From the NCBI GenBank assembly GCA_963555705.1, contig OY743189.1:8325501-8389500 (forward strand): DNA of 64,000 nucleotides, read 5' to 3'. Below, piece by piece: positions 23,500 through 34,815 of the stretch; within the stretch, counting starts at the first letter, position 1; the number at the start of each line of letters is the position of its first letter. The translations under genes and the position numbers were made by a program. Source of the DNA: Ligustrum vulgare. Taxonomy: Eukaryota; Streptophyta; Magnoliopsida; Lamiales; Oleaceae. The notes beneath the pieces are model-generated. The model was not told the origin of the DNA. It saw only the letters and a list, made by a program, of their open reading frames with translations, and ran no database searches.

Positions 23500-25119
23500 A
23501 ATGTTTGGGATTATGTAAGATTATGACGATTGTCATAAGGTCATTTAAATATAAATGGTACAATAGATGATTTTAAGGAATAATGTGATGATGAGAACTG
23601 AAGGTGATGATGTATTCAGAATATGAAATAAGTTGACTTGTCATGAATAGGTTATGTTATATTTCGTTCTAAGTGGAATTCGAAGAAAGACGAGTCTCAG
23701 TCATGGAAATGAATCAGGGTTTCCTCGTGATCAGTGGAGGATTTACTGATGTACATTAAGTTTTCATTTATGATACTAGAAGATCATGAGAGAAAATTGT
23801 TGGATGAAATTGATGAAAGAAATTTTTATCAGGTCCTAGATTTGTACAAGTATTGTAGAAGTAATGCATTTGAACGGAGGAAAGTTTATGATAAGAACCT
23901 ACCTCGAAATTTTGGAAATTGTTACTAATGGTATCTTGGTTCGAAAATAAGAAATGAAATTTTATGTAATTGTCCTTGTGGATAGAATTTTTGAAAAATA
24001 GGGATAAGACTTCACAATGATGACTTATTTTGGAGTAGTGTGCAAAAGAGTGACAACGGTAGAATCCAAGATTTATTTAGAATGAGAGATTGAAATATAA
24101 TCTTAGTGAGCAGATTGACGTATAAGGTTCACGTGATAGGTATGATGGTTATTATATTGAAATCTTAGAGAGATTGATATGAATACTTGAGGTCATATGA
24201 TACAATGATAAGTGACAAGTTACATGATTACTACAAGATATGGTGACTAGACGGTTAAGGGATGTTATGGTTATCCCGTGAAGAATAGTGTGAATATATT
24301 GAGTCAATTGATCTCATTTTGATGGTTTATTGCATTATGGTGAAAGATTACCTACGATTGAGAATTTTCATTTTTAGTCATAATATATGGATTTATTTAA
24401 GATTTTGGTGATGCAGTTTTGATTTCTTATTACCGGTTGTACTTTAGACGTGAGTAAATATTTTGGCTACAATAATGGAAAACCTGAGATGATCAGTTGT
24501 GTGACTTTACTTATGATGAGATTGTATCTTTGGGTTAAGCAAACTTGATGAGGAATCCTATATGATTCACAGAAGTCTTATTCAATAGTGATAGACTTAA
24601 TCAGAGTATTGTTCATAGTGTGACATGAATTGAAGTTTTGGGAGAACAGGGAAAATTGAATCTTGAACTTCAGATTGGGAAATTAGTGAGGTTTCTTAAG
24701 TTTGAGAATATCATATCTGATCCTTATGATGATGCTTTACGTTAGTACACTAGTCCTCGACTAGAATGAGTATGTGATACCAGGTACTTGATGCATGATT
24801 TGAAAGTATGGACTAAAGGATTTAAGTTTGAATTTCTTCAATTTTAAAAAAGGAATTTCAGTCGAGTTTAGAAATGATTACGTTTGTAAATCCTTTTCAG
24901 AAAGATTTTGCCAAGTTTGGGTTTGTACTCAATATTTTGGAATTGATACCGCGTTTCTATATTTCGGATCATAAGGTTTTATTCTTGATCAATCTTCTTG
25001 ATTTTTAGTTTAAGCATTGGAATGATTGATATTTATATCGTGGATTCGATATCAGTATAGATCGTTGAAATGTTGGAAATAGAAGGTCAATGAATGTGTT
25101 TATAAGTTGGATAATGTCG
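23500..25119 (+). mobile_element. Highly decayed region, probably gypsy A pol
   Basis: About 1.6 kb between copia D gag and recognisable gypsy A integrase. Stops are dense in all frames and no domain could be confirmed. Assignment to gypsy A rests only on position. Confidence 0.35.
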
Positions 25120-26040
25120 GATGATTGATTGAGTTCTACTCAATAGCTATCAAGTGTCTTTTCGCATAGCTTCGTATGAGGTACAGATATATGTTAGAGA
25201 GGTTGTCCGATTTCATGGATTTCTAGTGTCCATTTTTCAGATAGAGACCCGAGGATTTTTTTTTGAGATTTTGGAGGAGTTTACATGTGGCAATGGGTAC
25301 TAAATTAGATTTTAGTATTGCCTACCATCCCAGACAGACGGACAATCTGAACGTATTATTCAGACGCTGGATGATATGCTTAGAGCCTGTGTGCTAGACT
25401 TGAGTGGTAGTTGAGAGATTCGTCTACCGTTGGTGGAATTTGCCTACAATAATGGTTTTCGGGCCAACATTGATATGCCACCATACAAAGCACAGTATGG
25501 ATGAAGTTGGCGAGAAGAAATTATTGGGTTCAGAATTAATTGAGAAAACAATCTAGGCTATCGAGAAGATCAGATTACAGATTAAAGCTGCCCAAGACAG
25601 ACATAAAATTTATGCCGATCAAAGAATAAAAGATTTAATGTTTGAGACTAGAGAGAAAGTGTTCTTCCAAGTAGCTCCTACGAAGGGTACTTTTCGTTTC
25701 GGAAAGAAAGGGAAATTAAGGCCTCGTCTCATCGGACCATTTGAAATACTAGAGAAAGTGGGGAATGTGGCTTATTGTTTGACTTCTCCACCAGAATTTG
25801 CAGCTGTTCACAATGTGTTTCATGTTTCCTTATTGAGAAAGTATGTTTATGATCCTAATCATGTGGTGAATTATCAGTCTCATGTTGTCCAGAATGATTT
25901 GACTTATGAAGAGGCACTTATGTGCATAGTAGAGAGAAAAGTCCATGTCTTAAGAAGCAAAGAGATTCCTTTAGTCAAAGTCCAGTGGAGTAGACACAAT
26001 AATAATGAAGTTACTTGGAAAATGAAGAGGAGATTCTAGC
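25120..26040 (+). pseudogene. Gypsy A integrase with C-terminal domain, decayed
   Basis: The upstream part reads in pieces across frames: RFWRSLHVAMGTKLDFS, then YHP-Q-TDGQSERIIQTLDD, DMLRACVLDL and LPLVEFAYNNG (25,270-25,460). After a deletion and frameshifts, a continuous frame from 25,638 to 26,039 carries the DNA-binding C-terminal domain: RFGKKGKLRPRLIGPFEIL, VHNVFHVSLLRKYV and KEIPLVKVQWSRH. These are hallmarks of plant Tekay/Del-like gypsy elements. The first catalytic Asp region is not recognisable. A polypurine tract and the 3' LTR follow at once, so gene order is normal. Confidence 0.85.
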
Positions 26041-26096
26041 TAAGTATCCAGAAAGAATAGATCAAGTAAGTTTAATTTCGAGGACGAAATTATTTT

Positions 26097-26108
26097 AAGG
26101 GGGTAAGG
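26097..26108 (+). other. Polypurine tract of gypsy A
   Basis: AAGGGGGTAAGG directly before the LTR start TGTAGCGACC; the usual plus-strand priming site. Confidence 0.75.
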
Positions 26109-27387
26109 TTGTAGCGACCAAGAATTTTCACGCATTAAAATAATTATTTTAAATTATGGAAAATCGTGCCGCTGCGATCTCACCAATTTTTTAGTTAACG
26201 CTGTGACGTATTCGTCTAGCCAAGTTGAGAAATGTAAAGTCAATTCGAATTTAATTAAATTCCGAATTTCCAAAATTTTATTATTTTAATTATTTATTTA
26301 AATTATTATTTTTGAAATCGTTTTAAATTCCAAATTACGTCAATCTTATTTTATCAGTTTCATTCTTCTGACCCAGTTGAATCCGCGTGCGAATTTACCT
26401 CGAACTACGTTCAATGCCTGTCTTGATTTTCACACACTACCAACTCCTATCTATCCCATTAATCCCATCCAAAACCCATACTTCCACCAACTTAAACCCA
26501 TACCCTATTTCTCTCACTTTCCCAAACTCCCCCTCCTTATCTTCATCAGACCTCCCCTCCCTCTGCAGTTCAGTTTCAGCCATTCAAGCAACCATTTGCA
26601 TCAACACCGATCGCAACCTCCATCTCCGTTACCCTCGACCATGCAATCACCATCCAACCACCTTAATACTCTGTTCCCAGCAACACCTTCACCGAACCAG
26701 AATCGACGCCATGACCAACCTCCTTCACGCTATCAAACTCACTGCCAAAACCGAACCACTGCCCAGCCACCACCTCCATCTCCAGCCACCAACCTCCAAA
26801 GTCACGGCCATCAATCACCAGTCAACTACCAAGCAACCACCACCGTGGCCAGTCACCGCCACCTCCTTCATTATCATCATCATCATCATCACCACCTCAA
26901 CCACCGTACCAAACCACCCCAACTTCGCCACAACACGACCGCACAAACCCATCATCATCGCTACCCAATCCAAGTCAAACTCAAAATAAAACCCAAAACC
27001 AAGAAGAAGACTTAACCCAAACACTTACCTCGGCCGCCGTCCAGTTCGACGCTCACTCGCAGGAAAACATCGCGAAATCAGCCTCGTTTTACCTCTGATT
27101 TGCATCCCAAACTCACACAAAATCTCTCAAAATCTTAATATTTTCTGGGCCGCCACCCTGCGGCGGCGTTTCGCCGACTGAATGGCCAGACTTGCGTGAC
27201 GTGCGACTTCCGGTCGCATCTCCTCCTCTCTCTCTCTTCTCTTCGGACCAGAGAGAGAGATTGGGGAAAATTTGTTTTTAATAAATTTTGATTTTCGAAA
27301 ATTGCAGCTTGGTCCCCAAGTTTTAAAATGTTTCAAATCAGTCCCTATAGTTTTAAAACCTATTATTTCAGTCCCCTTAAGTTTTAA

Positions 27388-27905
27388 GGGTGCGTTTGAT
27401 TCACTTTATTTTCCGTGGAAAATATGATTTTCCATGTGAATTTCCAACTTTGCGCTGTTTGGTTGCCTAAATTTTCCATGGAATTCATTTTTCTCTTTCC
27501 TCGAAATTCGGTATTTTCCTTGTTTTGAATGAATTCATTTTCCAAGGGGGGGGGGGGGGAGGAGGTTTTATTTTCCATGGAAAATCTTATACCATTTTCG
27601 TTACGTTTGATCATTTATGTTATTGTTAATTGATTTATTTTTTTCTAAAAATTAACATTATTATTATCAAGTACAAATGTGTGAAAAAATAAAAAAAAAT
27701 TATTTTTTTATTAAAATAGATCAATTTTACTTTATTTTCCATGAAAAATAATGTCAATCAAACAACAAAAATTGGAAAATTCCCTACTTTTTCCACCTAG
27801 AAAATTAAACCAATCAAACACATTAAACTTCTAATTCCAAGAATTCAATTCCCTAGAATTCATTTTCTTTCCACCCAAATTTCATTCTCGCTATCAAACG
27901 CACCC
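27388..27905. mobile_element. Tourist-like (PIF/Harbinger) MITE in the gypsy A LTR
   Basis: Perfect 13-bp terminal inverted repeats GGGTGCGTTTGAT / ATCAAACGCACCC, with TAA on both sides (27,385-27,387 and 27,906-27,908). Further inward, ttttccatgg-type sequence pairs in inverted fashion. Length 518 bp; a G run lies at 27,547-27,559. No coding capacity. Confidence 0.93.
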
Positions 27906-27979
27906 TAAATGATTTTAATAAGCCCTTCATTTTTAAAATCAATTATTTCAAGCCCTCTAGTTTAATATTCGTTTTGAGC

Positions 27980-28235
27980 TTCAACCCAACTACTGAAAAT
28001 TTACATTTTAGCCCCTCAACTTTCAAAGTATTCATTTTAGTCCATCAGCTTTCAAATTACTATTTTAGTCCCGCAACTTTCAAAGTATTCATTTTAGTTC
28101 CGCAGCTTTCAAATTACTCATTTGAGACCCTCAACTTTCAAAGTATCCATTTTAGTCCATCAACTTTCAAATTACTCATTTTAGTCCCCCAACTTTCAAA
28201 TCATCAATTTCAGTCCCCAAATTGTAAATTATCAT
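27980..28235 (+). repeat. Short tandem repeat of about 29-30 bp
   Basis: Around nine degenerate copies of cattttagtccctcaacttt / tcaaattact inside the gypsy A LTR. A related ttggtccccaagttttaaaa series precedes the MITE at 27,300-27,385, so the MITE split one longer array. Confidence 0.85.
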
Positions 28236-28594
28236 TTTTAAACTATAAATTTCAAAAGACTAATTTAACTTATTTTCTAATTGGCTAGACGAGGCGTACG
28301 GTGATTTGAAAGATTGAAGTCATTCCCGCTCAACCACACTCGTTAAGTTTAAGGCAGACTCGCCCCTATTAATTGATTTAAATTATGATTGCATGTGAAT
28401 GTGTATGTTATGTGACTTATGTGAAAGTCATTTTTATGAAAAGAGACGAGAATGTATTTCTTCGAAAATATTTATCTTGAAATGAGAATATATTTCTTAT
28501 GAAATATTTATGTTGTTATGCTTATCATAACTTATGTGCTTTTATGCATGAGAAAAGAAAGAAGAGAATATCTTGCAAGATAAATGATGATGTT

Positions 28595-28800
28595 ATGCAT
28601 AATTTATGTGCCTTATTGCACAAGAAGAAAGAACAACCCACACCCTATGATTTTCAAAGAGAAGCCATGTACGTTAATGCACGAGAAGAGCAACCTACAC
28701 CCTATGATTTCTAAAGAGCCTATGATTTTTCAAGAAGAAGCCATGTGCTTTAATGCACGAGAAGAGTAACCCACACCCTATGATTTCTAAAGAGCCTGCA
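28595..28800 (+). repeat. Degenerate tandem repeat, three copies
   Basis: caccctatgattt recurs at 28,641, 28,698 and 28,774, each preceded by tgcacgagaagag-like sequence. It lies within the gypsy A LTR. Confidence 0.8.
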
Positions 28801-29232
28801 TTTATGTGTTCAATTATATTGTAGATTAATTAATTGGCGATGAGTCTACTGAGTATTTCTATGAAATGCTCATGTCTATTTTAACAATATTTACAGATTT
28901 CGGAGAGGGTGGCAAATGATGGATGATTGTGGCAATAGTCGTTAAATGGTTGAAAGTCTTATTTTAATGATTTCCGTATTTCCAAATATTTAATAATTTT
29001 GAGAATTTCAGTTACTTGAGAAATTATGACATTGTCAATTGCTTTACAATATTAATGGCTCGATTTATTATTTCGAATTGTTTCATAAATGTTTTCAATT
29101 TTATCAACCATTACAGTTTATTTAATGTTGCCAAAAATTAATTTCAGTCATTTCTTCCACTAAAATATTATTTTCAAAGTTAGATTAGACGATGACGTGG
29201 TGAACCGGGTATTTAGAACTCGGGGCGTTACA

Positions 29233-30951
29233 CCCTCCCCATTCCACACCCAACACACACACACACACTCTCCCCTCCTCCCCGCTACCTCTCTCTCACA
29301 CTACCAACGATGCCTCCCTCACTCTTGGTTCTCCACCCAACCATCCATCACCATCACCACCACCACCACCACCTCCACAGCCTACAACCACCCACCGGTA
29401 AGGCACTTCCCTTTTCCCTCCTCCCAACCCCGTACGTACAGCGCACGCAAAACACACACACACACACACACACTTGCGTGTTACACACACTCTTTTACAC
29501 GCGCACACACATTTATGTGTATTGATGTATATATGTCGAGTGTATGTTCATATGTTAAGATTTGCAGATTTCAAGATATGCAGATTTCGAATTCTAAAGG
29601 TTAAATTGGAGATTTGGAGTTATAACTGTAATTTCAATTGTGAGGTCGTTCACTGTAAGTTTTTAAATTGTGAAATTGGTAAGTTTAATTGACGTCACGG
29701 GCAACCAAGGCTCTTCCACGTACAAATTTAAGAAGTAAAACCTTAAGGAATCCAGGTAAGTAAACTTCTCATATTTTCATTAAAGTAGAATGTTAATGTG
29801 GAATTAATGTGCTTAAATGATTTTGTGTTAATTAACTAATTTTGTTGCTTTTGGTTTACGATATGAAAGTATGAGTATCAAAGAAATGTTCAAGTATGCA
29901 CTTTATAATGTCATTGGATCATCTAGCATGCATTGGCATCGAGTTTAGGAAGTCAAATGTTTTTTATGAAAGAAATGTGTCAAGGTGCAAATTTGTTCAA
30001 AAGTTATGTATTCCAGGTTTTTTTTAAGAAAGAATGGGTGTACTTCTATGTCATGAAAGATGTGAGTGGGAAATGGGGCTCGGGGGAATGGCGTACCTGA
30101 AAGTAATGAGCCACTTTGCGGTGAAATAAAATGAATGAGCCGCTTTGCGGTGGAATAAATGTTGACCGCTCTGCGTGGTTTACCTATAAATGTGATCTGG
30201 TTTCAAATAAGAATTGTCCACTGTTATCTGATTGACTAAATGATACATCAAGTGAGCTCACGATGGAAATGACGTAAAAGTTTTGAAATATTTAAGTGAA
30301 AGTTTGAAAGTTCTGGAAAGTAATATAAATGATGATACATATTTCGAATTGTTTAAAGCATTTCATGTCATGAGCATACATCAGGTGCATAAAGTTTACT
30401 TACTGAGCTTTAGCTCACCCCAAATCCCTCCCCAACATTTCAGGTGATGAAAGCTAGATGATCTGAGGATAGAGCATTTGGTGGCAGACTCGCACAGTAC
30501 CACAGTAACTAATTTCTAAATAAAGTTTGAACTTGGGATTTACATAAACGTTTTATTTATTTTTTTATTAGTTCATCCTTTTAAATTGTTTATTGGATTT
30601 AGTTTTGATAAGTCATTTATCAATTTAGTAGTTTATTAATCCTCCATTTAGTTAAATGGAACTCATGGTTTAAATTTATTTACGTTGAGGAGTTTGAGAT
30701 TGATTTTGAATTATAGTAGAATGTTGGATGTTGAATGGTTTCTGTTTGATAATTTAATTTATTATGTTGGTTATGAGGTCTCTCTACAGGTTGGTTAAGT
30801 CCAATTTATAGAGGAGACTTTGCCAGAATTTTTGTAGAATTTTATAACACAAAAAAATGAAAATCTTAGTGTTTGAATGTATTAATTCCGCATTTAAAGT
30901 AAAGGGAAGTTAACATGCTTAGGTTTAAGATTTTAAACTTGGGGTGTTATA
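29233..30951 (+). mobile_element. 5' LTR of gypsy B, 5' end missing
   Basis: Aligns with the gypsy B 3' LTR from about 35,211 onward (cctcccc...acacccaacacac). It ends GGGGTGTTATA and is followed by a primer-binding site. The first ~395 bp present in the 3' LTR are absent: the gypsy A LTR ends exactly here, which indicates that A inserted into this LTR. It keeps about 590 bp (29,742-30,331) that the 3' LTR has lost. A threefold gag(c)cgctttgcggtg repeat lies at 30,100-30,180. Confidence 0.85.
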
Positions 30952-30956
30952 TTTTG

Positions 30957-30968
30957 TGGTATCATAGG
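30957..30968 (+). other. Primer-binding site of gypsy B
   Basis: TGGTATCATAGG, close to the initiator-Met tRNA site TGGTATCAGAGC, five bases after the LTR end. Confidence 0.75.
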
Positions 30969-31449
30969 TAAGAGTTTTAAAAGTGATTGTGTAGACTTCA
31001 GACCTAATTTGATTTGAAAATGTTCAGGTACAGAGTCACGGCACGAGTGTATCTTCCCCGATCATATGGTAAGTTAATTTCTACTTAAATCATCAAAAGT
31101 TCTTTGATGTTTCAAGTATTTCAAATTTTTGCATGTTAATGTGTAATAAATGAGAAAGTGAGAAGAAAATGGTTATTATAAATTAGGGTTGTGATTTATA
31201 AGCTCTTTTTTTGAAAGATATGAAGTGAATGTGAATAGTACTTTGAATTACGGAGACTACACAAGCACGAGTGTATATAATGTCCAAATAGGAAGTTGAG
31301 AAGGTATCGAACTTAGTGTTAAGTACTTATCATGTTTGATTTCGGGACTACCCACTAATTTGGTAGTCTCACATTCATAGAAAAATTGAGTTATCCATCT
31401 CCGTAACTGGAGACCAAGTTTATATTGTCAACGCCATTTGAAGAACTGT

Positions 31450-34400
31450 TGAACTCTAGTTATGTGTTGAGAGATTTCTCGATCGTGGTGAATGGGAAGG
31501 AGTAGATGACAGGTCTCATAACACCGAATATCCAGGATCTTGATGTCATACTAGGAATGTAATTGTTATTACGGTATAAGGCTTCAATCGTCAGTCACAA
31601 TAAGGTGGTGTCTGAACCTCCAAATGAAACCCGTTTTTCACTTTGTTGGGGTTGAGGTGAAGCTTTCTATTTTGATAGTATAGGCGATGAATGCTCGTCA
31701 GTTGATGAATAAGACTTGTAAAGCCTACTTGGCTATAGTAATTGAGCTTATTAAGGTAGGCCCTTCTCTCTTGAACAAATTACAATCGTTCGAGAATATC
31801 CAGACGTGTTTCTAGATGATCTTTATGATCTACCACCTGAAAGAGAGATTGACTTCGTCATCGGTTTAGTGCCTAGAATAGCTCCAATGTCTAAGGCTTC
31901 GTATCGGATGACTCCTGTTGAACTTAAAGAGCTCAAGGAGCAGTTACATGATCTTATGGACAAGTGTTTTGTTCAACGTAGCTTTTCACCATGGGGTGCT
32001 CCTGTGCTGTCATAAAGAAGAGAGATGTTTTTATGAGACTTTGCATAGACTATAGAGAATTGAATATGGTGACAATTAAGAATAAATATCAATTTTTAAG
32101 AATTGAGGATTTATTTGATCAGCTTCAGGGTATTTTTTAAAGATTGATCTGCGATCTGGTCGATCTGGTTACCATCAATTGAAGATCAAGGAAGAGGACA
32201 TTCCAAAGATAGCTTTCCGTACAAGATATGGGCATTATGAGTTCTTAGTGATGCCGTTTGGGTTAAGAAATGCTCCTGCAGCATTTTCTGGACTTAATGC
32301 ATCGGGTATTTAAAGAATATTTGGATCAATTTTTTATAGTTTTCATTGATGACATATTGATTTATTTGAAGTCTGAGGAAGAACATGAATGAAATTTGAT
32401 GATCGTGCTTCAGAAATTTAGAGAAGAGAAATTATTTGCTAAGGTTAAGAAGTGTGAGTTTTGGCTAGATACGGTGCTATTCTTGGGACAAAAATGCTCC
32501 AAAAGTATTTCTGGACTTAATGCATCGGGTCTTTAAAGAATATTTGGATCAATTTGTTATAGTTTTCATTGATGACATATTGATCTATTCGAAGTTTGAG
32601 GAAGAACATGAAAGATATTTGAGGATTGTGCTTCAGAAGCTTAGAGAAAAGAAATTATTTGCTAAGTTTAAGAAGTGTGAGTTCTGGCTAGATAGGGTAC
32701 CATTCTTGGGACATATTGTTTCAAGGGAAGGTATTGAGGTTGACCCGAGTAAAATTGAGGTAGTTTGTAGTTGGCCAACACCCTCTAATGTTAAGGAAGT
32801 TCGTAGTTTACTTGAATTAGCGGGTTACTATTGAAGATTTGTGAAAGGATTTTCCAAGATTGCCTCACCTTTGACTAAGTTGACCAGAAAGGATACAAAA
32901 TTTCAAAGGAGCTCAGATTGTGAACAGAGCTTTGAAGAGTTAAAGACACGGTTAACGATTGAGCCCATTTTAACCATTCTATAGGATAATGAAGGGTTGG
33001 TCATCTATAGTAATGCTTCATTAAAAGGGCTCAGTTGTTTTCTTATGCAACATGCCAAGGTGATTTCCTATACTTCAAGGCAACTGAAGGAGTATGAGAA
33101 GAATTACCAAACTCATGATCTCGAGTTGGCAGCTATCATATTTGCATCAAAGATACAGAGTTACTAACTTTACTGTGTTAGATATGAGATATACATCTAT
33201 TATAAAAGCCTTAAATACTTCTTCACTCAGGAGGAACTGAACAGGAGACTGTGCAGATGGTTGGAACTTGTCAAAGATTATGACTGCAGTATTAATTATC
33301 ATCCCAACAAGGCTAATGAGGTAGTTGTGCTCTTAGGAAAAAAAAGTCATGGAACAATTGCTCATTTGTACGTCATTTAAAAAAAGTTACTAGTAGAGAT
33401 ATCCAAAGATTTAAGTTACAAAACGTCCTTAAAGGTAAATCAGATTAACTTGCCAACAAAACTTTGGAATCGGCATTGCTTGAGAAGATCAAAGTGTTAC
33501 AGTTTGAGGATCCTCGAATATTGAAATTTTGTACTGAGGTTACTTACGGAAAGCACACTAATTTTATGAAAGAAGCTCAAGAAGTACTAAGATGGCTCGA
33601 GACTTGAGGAAGCATTTCTGATGGATTGGTCCGAGCAGGGACTTGGCTGATTATGTTTAGCATTGTCTCACTTGTCAGCAAATTAAGGTCGAACATCAAC
33701 AACCTTCTGGATTATTATTGCCTCTTATGATTCCAGAGTGGAAGCGGGGACGAATAACCATGAATTTTGTTGTTGGCTTGCCTAAAACGAAAGAAGGTTA
33801 TAATTCTATCTGGGTGATTGTTGATCGTCTTTCTAAGTCAGGACTCAGCACACTCTCTACTGATAAAGACTATTTATAATATGGAGAAGTATGCAGAGTT
33901 ATATGTGGTATAAATTGTTAGACTTCATGGAATTCCCTTATCCATTGTGTGTGATCGTGACCCAAAATTTACTTTTCATTTCGGAAGATTTGCATAAGGC
34001 CATGGGTACTCAATTGAAATTTAGCATGACCTTTCACCCACGGAAAAATGGGTAGTCAGAGAGAACGATTCAAACCTTGGAAGACATGTTGAGAGCTTGT
34101 ATTATTGATTTTCTAGGTACTTGGGACAAATTCTTCACATTGGTTGAGTTCTCCAATATCAATAGCTATCAAGCTTCTATACACATGGCTCCTTATGGGG
34201 CACTATACGGGAGGAAGTGTATATCGCTAGTGCACTACGATGAGGTAGGAGAAAGGAAATTATTGGTTCCAGAAATAGTACAGCAGAAATCAGAAGTTGT
34301 TGGAAAGATTCATCAACGGATGAGAACTTAGCAGAGTAGACAGAAAAGCTATGCTGACAAAAGAAGAAAACTATTGGAATCCGCTGTGGGTGATATAATA

Positions 34401-34800
34401 TTTTAGAAGGTACCTACTATGAAAGGAGTTATGATATTCGAGAAGAAAGGAAAGTTGAGTCCGCATTTTTTGGGCCCCCTTTAAGATACTTGAAAGGGTG
34501 AGCGACCTAGCTTATCGGGTTGTATTGCCACCAGTACTATCGGGGGTGCACAATGTTTTTCATGTGACCCCATATTCTCAATTATGAGTCATTATATCTT
34601 CTTGAGGATCCGATTCATGAGGAATCACTTATGAGAATCCTAATGAAGGCCGACGAGGAGCTTAAGAGAATGAAGATAACATCAGTTAAAGTCCTTTGGA
34701 GGAATCATGTAGCAGAAGAGGTTACTTGGGAGCGCAATGATGAAATGCATGCCAAGTATCCACTTTTTTGTGAGTTCTAATTTCGAGGACGAAATTTCTT
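31450..34800 (+). pseudogene. Gypsy B pol (protease remnant, RT, RNase H, integrase), decayed
   Basis: Domains lie in normal gypsy order. The protease end reads MTGLITPNIQDLDVILGM (about 31,505-31,560). RT starts at REIDFVIGLVP (31,840) and continues with [10 protein letters not shown] (32,040) and FIDDILIY, present twice because of a tandem duplication (32,342 and 32,565). RNase H shows VISYTSRQLKEYEKNYQTHD (33,060). The integrase HHCC end (CLTCQQ, 33,670) and core follow, but the first catalytic Asp is Asn (AAT at 33,763-33,765 in ITMNFVVGLP). The C-terminal domain includes KKGKLSPHFLGP (34,443). Dozens of stops and shifts disable it. Gag is almost gone: only about 500 bp separate the primer-binding site from protease. 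Tekay/Del-like by sequence style. Confidence 0.9.
32271..32716 (+). repeat. 223-bp tandem duplication inside the gypsy B RT
   Basis: ctggacttaatgcatcggg begins at 32,288 and again at 32,511, and the whole segment between is repeated. The unit covers the RT catalytic palm (FIDD at 32,342-32,353 and 32,565-32,576). 223 is not a multiple of three, so it shifts the frame. The two units differ at several sites, so the duplication is not very recent. Confidence 0.93.
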
Positions 34801-34813
34801 TTAGGGGTAAGGA
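34792..34813 (+). other. Polypurine tract region of gypsy B
   Basis: tttcttttaggggtaagga directly before the 3' LTR start; matches the position and style of the gypsy A tract. Confidence 0.7.
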
Positions 34814-34815
34814 AT

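Larger units (their letters stand above)
26110..29232 (+). mobile_element. 3' LTR of gypsy A
   Basis: It starts TGTAGCGACC after the polypurine tract and ends CGGGGCGTTACA. It is 3.1 kb including a nested 518-bp MITE. Its 3' part (tctactgagtatttct..., tttcaaagttagat..., final GGGGCGTTACA) matches the LTR at 63,185-64,000 in reverse, so the two are one LTR family. The open frames at 26,377-27,015 are Pro/His/Ser-rich and overlap in several frames, as expected of CCA/ATC-rich DNA, not of a gene. Confidence 0.78.

Noticed and set aside
26377..27015. Long overlapping open frames (about 200 and 212 residues) rich in Pro, His, Ser and Thr
   Set aside because: They lie in the CCA/ATC-rich part of the gypsy A LTR, are open in several frames at once and show no domain. 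Low complexity explains the length.
29197..29692. His-, Thr- and Cys-rich frames around the CAC/ACAC microsatellites, also at 35,153-35,796
   Set aside because: These are LTR copies of gypsy B with microsatellites; both strands are open because of low complexity.
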